Shown: positions 1 through 8,648, counted from the first letter of the stretch. The stretch: 36,138 bases of DNA from Acinetobacter bereziniae LMG 1003 = CIP 70.12 (GCF_000368925.1 NZ_KB849754.1:19134-55271), one strand, 5' to 3'. The notes: a model not told the origin generated them from the letters alone. Numbers and translations: made by a program.

Positions 1-179
1 TGATCAGCTACCCCAACAAAACAAGGTGGCTTAACTAGAGCGGAATATCACTTATAAATACGCTTTTAGTTGTTCAAACAAGTGGGACCACCTCTAGAGT
101 AAAGTACTCTCGTACAATAACTATTGTAATGCTACTAATTAAGTTGCTTAAATCTAAATAATTAAACATAGCTGCAAAC

Positions 180-299
180 ATGAATCTCAATTTTTTATTC
201 GGCTTTATCATAATTATTGTTGGCGGTGGTGCAGCAATAGTTGCGCTTCGTTCAATGTTAGAAAATGAAATTTTTATGAAGGATAGTATATGGCTATGA
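180..299 (+). CDS. small single-span membrane protein, unknown
   Basis: A 39-residue reading frame from ATG at 180 to TGA at 297-299. It has one hydrophobic span (about residues 4-24, rich in Phe/Ile/Val/Gly) and a short charged tail, so it would be a small inner-membrane peptide. Its end overlaps the start of the next gene (ATG at 290), which suggests translational coupling. The ribosome binding site upstream is weak. No family is recognised. It could be chance, but the overlap and hydrophobic design argue that it is real. Confidence 0.4.
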   Translation: MNLNFLFGFIIIIVGGGAAIVALRSMLENEIFMKDSIWL

Positions 300-589
300 A
301 TAATTCTAAATTCGATAAATACTTATTGCGCTCATTTTTAAAAAATACTGGACTTGCAATAATTTCAATTAGTGCAATAGCATTGGTTATATTTGCATGT
401 TATGTGGTTTATATAGGAATAGGAAAAGCATCAACTTATGTATTCAATAACTTTGTACTAACTCTAAAAACTATTGGCTATATCGTATTATTTTTAATCG
501 CTTTAAATTTAGTTATCTGTTTTATTGAAAATGTTATCAAAGAAGCCAATCAAAAAAGGAGTGAAGATAGTTCAGAAGATAATGTATGA
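290..589 (+). CDS. two-span inner-membrane protein, unknown
   Basis: A 99-aa protein with two strongly hydrophobic segments (about residues 20-45 and 58-80) and a charged C-terminal tail rich in Glu, Asp, Ser and Asn. The start at 290 is supported by AAGGA seven bases upstream, inside the overlapping small gene at 180-299. Together the two look like a coupled pair of small membrane proteins. I do not recognise a family. A plasmid-borne role such as entry exclusion, immunity or transport accessory is possible, but nothing in the sequence selects between them. Confidence 0.6.
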   Translation: MAMNNSKFDKYLLRSFLKNTGLAIISISAIALVIFACYVVYIGIGKASTYVFNNFVLTLKTIGYIVLFLIALNLVICFIENVIKEANQKRSEDSSEDNV

Positions 590-699
590 GGGTAATAAAA
601 AGTATCATACTGGCTTACTCTCAACACTTTGATTTTTTGGTCTTTATCTCCATCAAGTGTATTTTCTAAAATATAGTATGAATCTTTTACCCTCATACA
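583..699. repeat. 117-bp inverted-repeat unit between convergent genes
   Basis: A perfect 13-bp inverted repeat (TGTATGAGGGTAA at 583-595, complement at 687-699) encloses 91 bp that can itself fold: ACACTTTGAT pairs with ATCAAGTGT, and AGTATCATACT is near-palindromic. It lies between a rightward gene ending at 589 and a leftward gene ending at 765. It may be a large bidirectional terminator-like structure, a MITE-like relic or a small RNA. No uridine tract is obvious. Confidence 0.45.
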
Positions 700-764
700 C
701 TAAGGGGTTAAGAAAGGTTTCGGCAAGAAACGCCCCTCAACAAAACACCTACGATAAAAAAGTT

Positions 765-1127
765 TTAGTGATCGTGGTGATCTGTATCAATTACGTCATT
801 ATTGTTTGCATTAAACTTAGCCTGCTCTTTATAAAAATTATAGTCGGCATTGTCGTATACAAGCTCTTTTGGGTAAGGGATACCCATTTCATCAAGCTTT
901 AAAGCGTAATAATGCGGTATTGGCTTGGTTGGATTGAAGTATGGTTCAGGGTAGTACTGAGTAACGACTTTAGCGGAGTAGGAATTAACGAGTTGATCTA
1001 CATCGCTTTCTATTGTTTTTTGTTGGTCATTGTAATAAGAGTCAACAAGCTCTTTGTCTGAGTGGCTTGCTGCACAACCTGAAAATATTAAAGGTATTAA
1101 AATAGCGATAATTCTATAATGTTTCAT
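765..1127 (-). CDS. small lipoprotein, unknown
   Basis: A 120-aa protein with a classic lipoprotein signal: basic start (MKHYR), hydrophobic core and the lipobox LIFSGC at about residues 13-18, so the mature protein would begin at Cys18 and be lipid-anchored. The rest is hydrophilic, rich in Tyr, Asp and Asn, and ends in a His/Asp-rich tail (DTDHHDH) that could bind metal. It is divergent from the membrane protein at 1188. No family is recognised. Small lipoproteins on plasmids can act in entry exclusion, lysis or conjugation, but no specific homology is visible. Confidence 0.65.
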   Translation of the reverse strand: MKHYRIIAILIPLIFSGCAASHSDKELVDSYYNDQQKTIESDVDQLVNSYSAKVVTQYYPEPYFNPTKPIPHYYALKLDEMGIPYPKELVYDNADYNFYKEQAKFNANNNDVIDTDHHDH

Positions 1128-1187
1128 TTTAAATAGGCCCAGGTGTAGTGTATATTTAATGGAACGTTAAAATACTTTTGATTATAC

Positions 1188-1934
1188 ATGACTTTTAAAG
1201 ATGCTGTAACACCACCTTTTAGCAGAGGAAAAAGAGAACATAAGTTCTTGGCTAAAATGTTAAAATCTGAAAAAGATAAGATTAAGCTTTATACCAAAAG
1301 TTTAAGAAAAATTACTTTTAATGAGCTTTTAATTAGAGCAACTTTAATTTTAGTTGTGGTTTTTGCGTTAAGTTTTTGTATCTTTGGCGTATACCTATCT
1401 TTGAACGGTTTATTCTCAAAAGATGTGCATTTAGGAATGATTGGCATTATAGGTGATAGTAGTAGAATAATATTATGTACCATCTCAGCTATATTGTGCG
1501 CGGTTACAGCTTTCAAACTGTTTAAGAAAGCAAAAATTGACTGGAAAGAACATCAGTCATCAAAACGATATGCCAAAGCAATAACGAAAGAGTACCAGTC
1601 ATTAAATAATTTGATTTTGGAACAGATTAAACAAGATAAAACAGGCAGTTATTGGCTGAACAGCAAAGAGATCCTGAGCATAACAGAGCAATACGAAGAT
1701 AACATAAATGAAAACACAAAAGATTATCTGGTAAGTTTTACGCAAGATACGACTAAAAAGTATGTTAGGTTTTACATATATAATAATTCGCATATCTCTA
1801 ATGGGTATACCAATGTTTTACATATACACTCGACTACTTTAACAATTTATTCACACTGTCTAAGTTATTCGGATTCGTTGAGTGTTAAAGACCTTTTAGA
1901 TATTTCTGTTAAAAGTATTTGCATAAATTATTAG
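1188..1934 (+). CDS. two-span membrane protein with soluble C-terminal half, unknown
   Basis: A 248-aa protein. The first 45 residues are basic and hydrophilic, followed by two transmembrane segments (about 49-73 and 82-112). The remainder is soluble: a Lys/Gln-rich helix, then a segment rich in Tyr, Ser and Thr that looks like beta-strands (FYIYNNSHISNGYTNVLHIH). The hydrophilic parts are probably cytoplasmic. It stands alone, followed by a terminator at 1990. I do not recognise the family. Confidence 0.6.
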   Translation: MTFKDAVTPPFSRGKREHKFLAKMLKSEKDKIKLYTKSLRKITFNELLIRATLILVVVFALSFCIFGVYLSLNGLFSKDVHLGMIGIIGDSSRIILCTISAILCAVTAFKLFKKAKIDWKEHQSSKRYAKAITKEYQSLNNLILEQIKQDKTGSYWLNSKEILSITEQYEDNINENTKDYLVSFTQDTTKKYVRFYIYNNSHISNGYTNVLHIHSTTLTIYSHCLSYSDSLSVKDLLDISVKSICINY

Positions 1935-1989
1935 TTTTACTATAATACTTTTAAGAACAAAATTTAAATGTTTCTTACGACATTAAAAG

Positions 1990-2018
1990 AATGGGAGGCT
2001 TATAGCTTCCCATTTTTC
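1990..2018 (+). terminator. bidirectional Rho-independent terminator
   Basis: A 10-bp stem (AATGGGAGGC with GCTTCCCATT, one G-T pair) and a TTATA loop are followed by TTTTCTTTTT on the plus strand. The opposite strand has an A/T-rich flank too. It sits between the rightward gene ending at 1934 and the leftward gene ending at 2034, so it probably serves both. Confidence 0.8.
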
Positions 2019-2033
2019 TTTTTAAAATAACTA

Positions 2034-2387
2034 TTATTTTTCTAAAACATCATTTGCCTTTTTCTCAAAACCCTTAACTTCTGCTAAAAGTTCTTCATTT
2101 TGGGCCATTGTGTCAGTAAAGGTCTGTTTCGAGAATTTAATGAATTCCAATGCATCATTGATCGATTGCTCTTTGCTTGGCTTCACGTACTTCGGGAGCT
2201 TATTGAATTCAGTATCCACATTTCTTTTGATCGCAGAAAAGTCTTTATCAAGCGACTCGAATGCTGCACTGGTTGACTCAAGCTGTATACGTTCAGAAAC
2301 TCTATGGTCGATGTTTTGGAACACCAGGAACACACATACAAAAACTAAACTAGCAATTAAACTATTTTTTAGAACAACTGTATCCAT
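2034..2387 (-). CDS. membrane-anchored helical protein, unknown
   Basis: A 117-aa protein starting MDTVVLKN. I chose this ATG (2387) over one six codons upstream because AAAGGG lies at ribosome-binding distance before it. One N-terminal transmembrane helix (about residues 8-25) is followed by a long helical, charged region with heptad-like spacing, so it is probably a coiled coil in the periplasm or cytoplasm. It is divergent from the gene at 2462. Membrane-tethered helical proteins of this shape occur as phage spanins, exclusion proteins and secretion accessories, but I cannot assign one. Confidence 0.6.
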   Translation of the reverse strand: MDTVVLKNSLIASLVFVCVFLVFQNIDHRVSERIQLESTSAAFESLDKDFSAIKRNVDTEFNKLPKYVKPSKEQSINDALEFIKFSKQTFTDTMAQNEELLAEVKGFEKKANDVLEK

Positions 2388-2461
2388 TTTAAAACCCTTT
2401 AACATTTCTTTGATATTTTTAGTATAATCACTTTAATGTCTTTAAAATTTTTTTAAAAAAT

Positions 2462-2980
2462 ATGTCTAAAGCCTCCAACGTTGAGCTCTTAAACTTTTAT
2501 AGTCTTGTTAAAGTACCTTTTAAATATGCTCACAAAGAGGTGTTGTTCTCCATTTCTATTTTATATTTTAACGGTAAAACTAAATCATACGTTCATTATC
2601 ACAAATTTGAAGATGAAGAATTGCAGACTGTTCTAGGGTATGTGGTTTCGGAGAGTCTGGCGTGGACCTTTGGATCTTTGAAAACTGATAAATTCACTGT
2701 TAATCAGAATTTTATTTTCAATACTGTGCAAGAAGTGGAAAAAAGCCTTAAAGAACAAATAAATGCTTTATATAAAAGCACGGGTATAAATGCTAAGTTT
2801 TCCATGCAATATGCCTTAAAGGATAAGCCATCTGCAGAAAACAACGACTTATTAGAGAAGATATTTGCGATTGATAAAATGCTACCATTTGCTTTTACAT
2901 TTAATAATAACGGCGGTTATGAAGTTGCATTAAAAGAATGTTCGTTAAAACTAATTAATGATATTGGGTTTTTCGCTTAA
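2462..2980 (+). CDS. soluble protein of unknown function
   Basis: A 172-aa protein with no signal peptide or membrane span and a mix of predicted strands and helices. It opens with MSKASNVELLNFYSLVKVPF. The only notable segment is a Phe/Asn/Gly-rich patch near the C-terminus (FAFTFNNNGGYEV). It lies just upstream of the lipoprotein at 3071 on the same strand, with about 90 bp between. I recognise no family. Confidence 0.55.
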   Translation: MSKASNVELLNFYSLVKVPFKYAHKEVLFSISILYFNGKTKSYVHYHKFEDEELQTVLGYVVSESLAWTFGSLKTDKFTVNQNFIFNTVQEVEKSLKEQINALYKSTGINAKFSMQYALKDKPSAENNDLLEKIFAIDKMLPFAFTFNNNGGYEVALKECSLKLINDIGFFA

Positions 2981-3070
2981 AAGTCCTTAAACTATTAAAT
3001 ACCACTTCATTAATACTTATTTTTAATTATAATGTGGGGTATTAGTAGTTTTAAGTTAGGTCATTAATTA

Positions 3071-4393
3071 GTGAATAAGAAAACCCTTACCATAGCGATA
3101 TTGTCAGTTTTGCTATTTGGTTGTGATAAGTTAAAGCCTTCAAATACTGATACTGCATCTCAAGAAGAACAAATAGATCCCATTGAAAAGAAAGTTGAGG
3201 AACAAGTTCGCAAATATGATGAACGTGTTACCACTTACAATCCATCTAACTACAAATTACCTCAATCAAGCCTTTCTACCACCAGCCACAAAGTAGCGTG
3301 TAATTTTGGTGTAGGGGGAGATCTACCAGCTTTGGCATCAAATGGCATGTTCTCACAGCCGTTATATCGTATTGAAGCTGAGCAGATCATGGATAAAGTT
3401 CAGGGCGATGTGATGTATGCCCCTTATTCAATCGCGACATCTGTTGAGGGTGATGTTTTATATGAATCTGAAATTGATAGCTTTGATCGACAGTTAAATA
3501 CATTACGAAGTTATCAAATTAAATCATCTGAACAAAATATCATTTCGTCATCTGGCTTTTACACCAATTCAAACAAAGCTGTTCGTATGGCACCTATCCG
3601 CAGTTACCCGGTTGCTTATGTGAAGCGCTTGGACGGCGATATTGTTTCTACATCTATGTTTAATGATGCATGCGACAAAGAAGTAGGTGTACGTAACTAC
3701 AAATGGCGCGAAATTGATGTGTCGGGCAAACCATATGCAAGTTTAGCATCCACTGTATCTGAGCAAATTGTTCGGGTGAATCAGTTTGGCATGTTCACCA
3801 GTGCATCAAATTTTTACAGCTACTTCAGTAGTGAGTTTGGCAACTTCTTGGATGCAAATAACAAGTTTAGATCCGCATTGGAGAAATCAGGACGTTTCCC
3901 TAAAGGTTCAAAAATCTACGTTCCATCTGAGATTAAAACGACTGATGAAACACTGGTGATTACGAAGAACCCTGAGCTTGAAATTACAGACTTCCAAAAA
4001 GACAAGGTTTTAGAGGCATACAACAAAGAGGCCAAAATACGGAATCTTGGCCAGATCGTATTCAAGGTCTACAACCTCAAAAACAATACTGTTTTCTATA
4101 CACCATGGAATGAAACCAAGCACCGTGAAGCGGTCGAGTTTGAACCTATTGTTGTTATCGATGGCAAGGCTTATTCAGCAGTTTGGCATGTTCCTAATAC
4201 TTTGACATTCAATGATTCGACCAGTGCTGGAAACTTAACGTATTACAACGCTACGGCGCATAACGCATTCGTCAATGCTGTTAAAGGTATATACCAAGGT
4301 CAGCAAAGCATGGTTGGTACAGAGCACGAAGATGATACCGAATATTCAATGAAGACTGCAGTTGAATACCAGAAAGCCCAGGCAGAGAAATAA
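3071..4393 (+). CDS. large lipoprotein of unknown function
   Basis: A 440-aa protein starting at GTG 3071. The signal is a basic start, a hydrophobic core and the lipobox LLFGC (Cys18), so the mature protein is lipid-anchored in the envelope. After an acidic, Ser/Thr-rich linker (about 20-55) comes a soluble region with many Tyr, Phe, Asn and Ser residues and alternating strand-like segments, as in outer-membrane-associated or surface proteins. It heads a run of same-strand genes (4395, 5169, 5571) with 1-18 bp between them, so probably one operon. No Pfam-type signature is recognised. Confidence 0.7.
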   Translation: MNKKTLTIAILSVLLFGCDKLKPSNTDTASQEEQIDPIEKKVEEQVRKYDERVTTYNPSNYKLPQSSLSTTSHKVACNFGVGGDLPALASNGMFSQPLYRIEAEQIMDKVQGDVMYAPYSIATSVEGDVLYESEIDSFDRQLNTLRSYQIKSSEQNIISSSGFYTNSNKAVRMAPIRSYPVAYVKRLDGDIVSTSMFNDACDKEVGVRNYKWREIDVSGKPYASLASTVSEQIVRVNQFGMFTSASNFYSYFSSEFGNFLDANNKFRSALEKSGRFPKGSKIYVPSEIKTTDETLVITKNPELEITDFQKDKVLEAYNKEAKIRNLGQIVFKVYNLKNNTVFYTPWNETKHREAVEFEPIVVIDGKAYSAVWHVPNTLTFNDSTSAGNLTYYNATAHNAFVNAVKGIYQGQQSMVGTEHEDDTEYSMKTAVEYQKAQAEK

Positions 4394-4394
4394 T

Positions 4395-5162
4395 ATGGAA
4401 TTAAGCACTATTGAAAAGAATACCGAAGCTCAAGACATTCAATCTGATGCGTATGACCAGCGTGTACATTCAGTATTGATAGTACCTGAACATGCCCTAA
4501 AAAAAATTGAGTCGATGATTTTGGCTACTGGTCATGTACAAAGTGACAGTACCAATCTTTTAGAAGTTTTAAGGCCAATGCCTGAAGAATTCAGAAAAGA
4601 CGTTGATAACACCGAATTTACAGAAAAAGAAAACGGCGACATCGGTGATGCAGCCGTGGTCATTGTTGATGGTTTGATTCACGACACAAAACGCGGTGTT
4701 TGGATCTCTCAAAATTGGGGTTGTGGTAGTCCTAAATTCACCAAGCTTATTCAGGCTGGAGCTGAGCCACCAATTGAACTGATTGCCAAAAATAAGGGGG
4801 ATAAGTTTAGTGCGACTTTAACGCACGAATTTCAAAAAGCGTATGAGCGAATGGGTTATACCCAAAAACAGGTCGGTTATATACACATCCTATCAAATGG
4901 TACACCAACGACTTTCTTTAACTACCTGAGTGACGAATTGCTGTGCAAACTGGAATTCATATCAGTAGACAACAACCGTTTAAACGCCTCACAAACTAAC
5001 TTTTATAGTGCCGTAGAGCGAGGATCTGTTTCAGATTGGGGAGTGAGCTATCACAGAAAACCTTTTAACTTAGAAAATTACCCGATCAATTCTCTATTGG
5101 TGTCGGGATTAACAATAACTTTTATTTTGTACCTGATTTACAGCTATCTCTTTGGAGCTTAA
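4395..5162 (+). CDS. C-terminally anchored membrane protein, unknown
   Basis: A 255-aa protein beginning MELSTIEKNTEA. I chose ATG 4395, one base after the previous stop; an in-frame TTG upstream lies inside the preceding gene. The body is soluble with mixed alpha/beta character. One hydrophobic segment at the end (about residues 231-251, LLVSGLTITFILYLIYSYLF) makes it a likely tail-anchored protein with its bulk in the cytoplasm. It contains a possible metal or cofactor loop (GCGSPKF) but no recognisable motif. It is tightly linked to the lipoprotein gene upstream. Confidence 0.65.
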   Translation: MELSTIEKNTEAQDIQSDAYDQRVHSVLIVPEHALKKIESMILATGHVQSDSTNLLEVLRPMPEEFRKDVDNTEFTEKENGDIGDAAVVIVDGLIHDTKRGVWISQNWGCGSPKFTKLIQAGAEPPIELIAKNKGDKFSATLTHEFQKAYERMGYTQKQVGYIHILSNGTPTTFFNYLSDELLCKLEFISVDNNRLNASQTNFYSAVERGSVSDWGVSYHRKPFNLENYPINSLLVSGLTITFILYLIYSYLFGA

Positions 5163-5168
5163 TACCAA

Positions 5169-5552
5169 ATGAAATATTTAAACAGAACATCTCAAGATCG
5201 CGAAAAACATCATTACTTTAATCAACAACAGGGCGACAATAGAAAACAGCACAATCCGAACCATCGTCACCACTCTATTAGCTTAAATGATGTATTTCGG
5301 TCGTTATTAGCCCTTACTCAACTAGACAAAGACATCCCGACATTGATCAAGCTTTTTGAAGAACAAGGGCTTGAAATATGCGAAACGCGTGTACGCACTT
5401 GGTCAACACCCGTGCATATCAACAATAGACCAATACCACACATTATTTTTGTTGGTTTTATGAATTTACTTGAGTGCATCAATGCTGAAGCAAAACTCAA
5501 AGATATTAATCTGTTTGATCTGTCAGAAATCTTGGACGATATACGCAACTAA
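5169..5552 (+). CDS. DUF1456/YehS-like protein (tentative)
   Basis: A 127-aa protein. The first 40 residues are hydrophilic with many Gln, Asn and His. The rest (about 40-115) reads like the DUF1456 (YehS) pattern: a helix around DVFRSLLALTQLD, then IKLFEEQGLEICETRVRTW, then a loop and a second helix FVGFMNLLEC. DUF1456 proteins normally carry two such units and have unknown function; here only one is seen. It starts six bases after the preceding gene and is followed closely by the LPD1 gene. The family match is from recalled pattern only. Confidence 0.5.
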   Translation: MKYLNRTSQDREKHHYFNQQQGDNRKQHNPNHRHHSISLNDVFRSLLALTQLDKDIPTLIKLFEEQGLEICETRVRTWSTPVHINNRPIPHIIFVGFMNLLECINAEAKLKDINLFDLSEILDDIRN

Positions 5553-5570
5553 CAATTATGTGGTTTAGCT

Positions 5571-7211
5571 ATGACTGAAGAAATAAATAGTAATGAAAAA
5601 AAAGATGGTCCTATTACGGATGTAGGTAAAAAGTTTGCTGGTGCACGTAAAGACAACCCATCACCAGACTTCTCAGGCAACATGAATGGAATTAAGTCTG
5701 ACAGCCTAGTGACTAAAAAGGAATATTGGCAAAAGCCTGATTTTAGAGCTGATGCCCAATCTGGCCATAAACCTGTAAAACATGCACTATTATTTTCTTT
5801 GGTCTATGCAAACTTAACCAACAAGCCTTTAGGGGGCGGTTGGTTTAGCATAGGTCAAAAGCAATGGGATGATGCCTACATTGCTACGCTACACTTCTTA
5901 AAAAACAAATATGAAAGCTCACACTACGAACGTTTAGAACAACTGACAGACGACTTTAATGCGTACATGACCGTTAAGTTTGGTGCTGGACGAAGTGAAA
6001 AAGATATTTTAGAACGCTACTCAGCTGGACGACATACCAATCGCAGAGTTAAACACCCACTATCATTTAGTTCAGACACACGTTTACGCTTAAAAAACTT
6101 AATCCCTTTAGGATGGCCAGACGATCGTGTACTTGATACGGATAATTATGGTGCCAAAAAATTATTAAACACTGAGACTGGTCAACATAAGTGGTATGCC
6201 GTTAAATCCATTTCAGCAAAGCGGTTTCAAACACTAGATGATTGGACGGAATACGACACATTCAATGCAGCACTAGAAAAAGTAAAAACATTTTTTCAGC
6301 CAATTTTAGATGAACGAGTCATAGAACCCAAAAAAGGACGCGCAAAACCACCCAAAAGACCGCGCTACGACAGAGTTGAAGTGCGCGAGGGTAAGGACCA
6401 TCGAAAGGGTGAAAACATCGATAGCCAGTTGCTTATGGACTATTTCAAATTTTCTGGAGTCGAGTTCGGCAATTGGGTAAATCAAAAGGAACGTGCATGG
6501 TTTCTGAATTGCACGTATGACTCACTAATGGATCTTGTCGAACTTCTAGGTCTACCCGTTACGTTCGCATCTTTAGGCGGTAAGCTAGGAATAGCATTCG
6601 GTTCGCGTGGCACAGGCGTTGATAGCGCAGCAGCTCACTTTGAACCAGGTAATATGCTTATTCATTTGACCAAGACGCAAGGTGTTGGAGCACTAGCCCA
6701 TGAGTTCGCGCACGGATTTGATTGTGTTTTGGCAAAACGAAACGGACTCAATAATAACTTTTTTAGCGAATACTTTCTTTACACCAGTAAAGGGCGTTAC
6801 TCAGTACAGAATCATCAAGAGTCAGCATACAAACATCTTAAAGATGGCCAGACTGCAGATAAGTTTATCAAGCTGGTTAATTATCTTACTTTTAAGTCAA
6901 CCAAATACCTTGATTACGAAGAAAGACAAGGCGGTACGGGCTTTATGAATAACGCCATGCACCTAGATCAATCACGGTCAATGTATTGGTCACAGCCAAC
7001 AGAAATCTTTGCCAGACTGTTTGAATGTTGGGTGACGGATAAGCTGGCTGAAAATGATCAACAAAATGGGTTTTTGGTGCACGGCACAGAAGAGTCGGCA
7101 AATAGTTGGAATATGAAGTTAAGCGCATATCCAACAGGCAGAGAACGGGCAATTTTAGTTGATTTGATGGATGATTGGCTAAAAGCATTAGTGAGGTCGT
7201 GGACGAAATGA
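5571..7211 (+). CDS. LPD1-domain polyvalent-type protein with zincin motif
   Basis: A 546-aa protein. The C-terminal half (about 295-540) matches the large polyvalent-protein-associated domain LPD1: the block FGNWVNQKERAWFLNCTYDS, then SLGGKLGIAFGSRGTG, AAAHFEP, and a zincin-like HEFAH at residues 377-381 followed by FD. A third metal ligand may come from the downstream Glu residues (PTEIFARLFE). LPD1 occurs in large multi-domain proteins of phages and conjugative elements, thought to be injected into or act in the recipient cell. Here it stands without a helicase or primase partner. The N-terminal half (1-290) is unassigned and has a basic linker (KKGRAKPPKRPRYDR). Catalytic activity is inferred, not shown. 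Confidence 0.75.
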   Translation: MTEEINSNEKKDGPITDVGKKFAGARKDNPSPDFSGNMNGIKSDSLVTKKEYWQKPDFRADAQSGHKPVKHALLFSLVYANLTNKPLGGGWFSIGQKQWDDAYIATLHFLKNKYESSHYERLEQLTDDFNAYMTVKFGAGRSEKDILERYSAGRHTNRRVKHPLSFSSDTRLRLKNLIPLGWPDDRVLDTDNYGAKKLLNTETGQHKWYAVKSISAKRFQTLDDWTEYDTFNAALEKVKTFFQPILDERVIEPKKGRAKPPKRPRYDRVEVREGKDHRKGENIDSQLLMDYFKFSGVEFGNWVNQKERAWFLNCTYDSLMDLVELLGLPVTFASLGGKLGIAFGSRGTGVDSAAAHFEPGNMLIHLTKTQGVGALAHEFAHGFDCVLAKRNGLNNNFFSEYFLYTSKGRYSVQNHQESAYKHLKDGQTADKFIKLVNYLTFKSTKYLDYEERQGGTGFMNNAMHLDQSRSMYWSQPTEIFARLFECWVTDKLAENDQQNGFLVHGTEESANSWNMKLSAYPTGRERAILVDLMDDWLKALVRSWTK

Positions 7212-7540
7212 ATGCAATCACTAAGACCTCAAAAAAAGAACGGATCTTATTCAATAATCCCAAAGCAACACGACTTTACAGGGAAGCAATAACAGAGCTT
7301 ATTGCGTTTAAACCTTGGGAAGTTAACGCCACTGAGAATATGCTTACGATCTGCAACACCTACCGCTATGTCGTGAATAAACGTTGTTGTTTAGGGTACG
7401 AGTTTTGGTGTTACGACCGAAGCGAAAAAGAATGGGTACGTGTTAAGCCCTCAAGCGGTCGCCACAACTATGGGAAAAACTGGTGCAAAACAAATGACAA
7501 AAACAATGGTCTACAAGGCAGTAAAACGAGCAGATTTTGA
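7208..7540 (+). CDS. small hypothetical protein overlapping the LPD1 gene
   Basis: A 110-aa protein starting MNAITKTSKKER at ATG 7208, which overlaps the stop of the LPD1 gene (ATGA), so translational coupling is likely. It contains several Cys (RCCLGYEFWC) and aromatic residues, and its end is basic and low in order. Its 3' part overlaps the next gene by some 70 bp in another frame. No family is recognised. It may work with the LPD1 protein. Confidence 0.55.
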   Translation: MNAITKTSKKERILFNNPKATRLYREAITELIAFKPWEVNATENMLTICNTYRYVVNKRCCLGYEFWCYDRSEKEWVRVKPSSGRHNYGKNWCKTNDKNNGLQGSKTSRF

Positions 7541-8246
7541 GTATTCAAACGCAGCGCGTGGATACGTGTATCGGGGAGAGAAAATATCTGATGCTGAAGC
7601 GGAAAAACTAAAGCATAAATGGGCTAAAAAAGACCTGATGGACAATGCAAAAAAAGATGGATCGTTCACACCAGAATCATTAGAAATGTTCAAAACCTTG
7701 GTGAATCATGTATCACCACGGGAGTTGACCGCCAAACAGCAAGCTTTGACATACCATAGCCTTAAACGCTACACAGATTGCGTATTTAACCTTTATGAAG
7801 TCACCGCTAAACAAACACCTCCAGCAAAACTAAAACGACCGTACAGCATGCCTAGACTGGATGGTACGGATAACCCTTGGAACCAAGGCAAACGAGAAAA
7901 CGATGTCTATATATACAAGGGGATTGAGTACAAAGGCATTGAAGCGGAAACAGCAATGCATAAAGTGGTGATTGCATCAGAATTAACGGCAATTGCCGGA
8001 TTGGATAATCAGTTAGCGAATCTGGCCAACGAAACAGGTGTAGCGTTGTTTTCAGAATTTATTGAAGTTGCACACCAGAACAATGATTTAAAGGATTTAA
8101 CATATGTAGTTTTTGATTATGTAAAACATCTAATTGTGACGATTGATCGCTATTTTGATTTAAAACTGAAATCTAACGTGTCGGTCAGTATTTCAGTGAA
8201 CCGAGTAGCTGGCTATTCAAGGTATAGCATAGTTCAACGGAAATAG
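7470..8246 (+). CDS. hypothetical basic protein, end of left operon
   Basis: A 258-aa protein read from ATG 7470 (MGKTGAKQMTKTM). A GTG at 7440 and an ATG at 7494 are other possible starts, and no convincing ribosome binding site decides. The N-terminal part is Lys-rich and helical (KISDAEAEKLKHKWAKK). A central segment has Pro/Asp/Gly turns and YIYKGIEYKGIEAETAMHKV, and the C-terminal part is hydrophobic-helical. It overlaps the previous gene and ends the operon; a long AT-rich spacer follows. I recognise no family. Confidence 0.5.
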   Translation: MGKTGAKQMTKTMVYKAVKRADFEYSNAARGYVYRGEKISDAEAEKLKHKWAKKDLMDNAKKDGSFTPESLEMFKTLVNHVSPRELTAKQQALTYHSLKRYTDCVFNLYEVTAKQTPPAKLKRPYSMPRLDGTDNPWNQGKRENDVYIYKGIEYKGIEAETAMHKVVIASELTAIAGLDNQLANLANETGVALFSEFIEVAHQNNDLKDLTYVVFDYVKHLIVTIDRYFDLKLKSNVSVSISVNRVAGYSRYSIVQRK

Positions 8247-8284
8247 ACGCACGAACGCAACCAGTGACATTACATGTGTCGTCA

Positions 8285-8494
8285 ATGACAGCTTATGTGT
8301 CTCGAACGTGCACGTAATTTTGGATTGATTGGTTTGAATGCAGAAAATGTAAATTATGCAAAGTAACACCATGAATATAGCTGATGATTGTACGGTAGTA
8401 CGTAGACCGTATCAAAGAATGACGACAGCTAACATGCTTAAGATTTGTTATAATAAACAAATTGTTAGTATCTAAACGACACATGAGCTGTCAT
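8285..8494. repeat. 210-bp unit bounded by 17-bp inverted repeats
   Basis: ATGACAGCTTATGTGTC at 8285-8301 and GACACATGAGCTGTCAT at 8478-8494 form a 16/17 inverted repeat. Related partial copies of the motif occur at 8265-8280 (TGACATTACATGTGTC) and at about 8422 (GACGACAGCTAACATG). Size and ends suit a MITE-like element or a multi-site recombinase or regulator binding region. No coding capacity is seen inside. Confidence 0.5.
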
Positions 8495-8636
8495 TTTTTG
8501 GAAATTGCGACTACCCTATTCATTTTAATTCGAACTTTAACTTATGTTCACCTGAAGTCTAGTTAATAAAACTTTTAATAATTTTATTTATTATTTTCAA
8601 TAACTTATATAAATAAAAAAATAATTATAAATTTTT

Positions 8637-8648
8637 GGTTCATGAACC
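8637..8648. promoter_or_regulatory. 12-bp perfect palindrome, possible operator
   Basis: GGTTCATGAACC is a perfect palindrome in an otherwise AT-rich stretch upstream of the NERD-helicase operon. It could bind a dimeric regulator. No nearby dedicated repressor gene is obvious except possibly the winged-helix protein at 14370. Confidence 0.35.

Noticed and set aside
1..179. Possible RNA or attachment site at the left edge
   Set aside because: Short palindromes such as ACAATAACTATTGT and GAGTAAAGTACTC are present, but no tRNA, terminator or known site can be made out.
657..902. Rightward 81-codon frame opposite the small lipoprotein gene
   Set aside because: Overlaps the lipoprotein gene on the other strand, which has a clear lipobox; this frame has no ribosome binding site.
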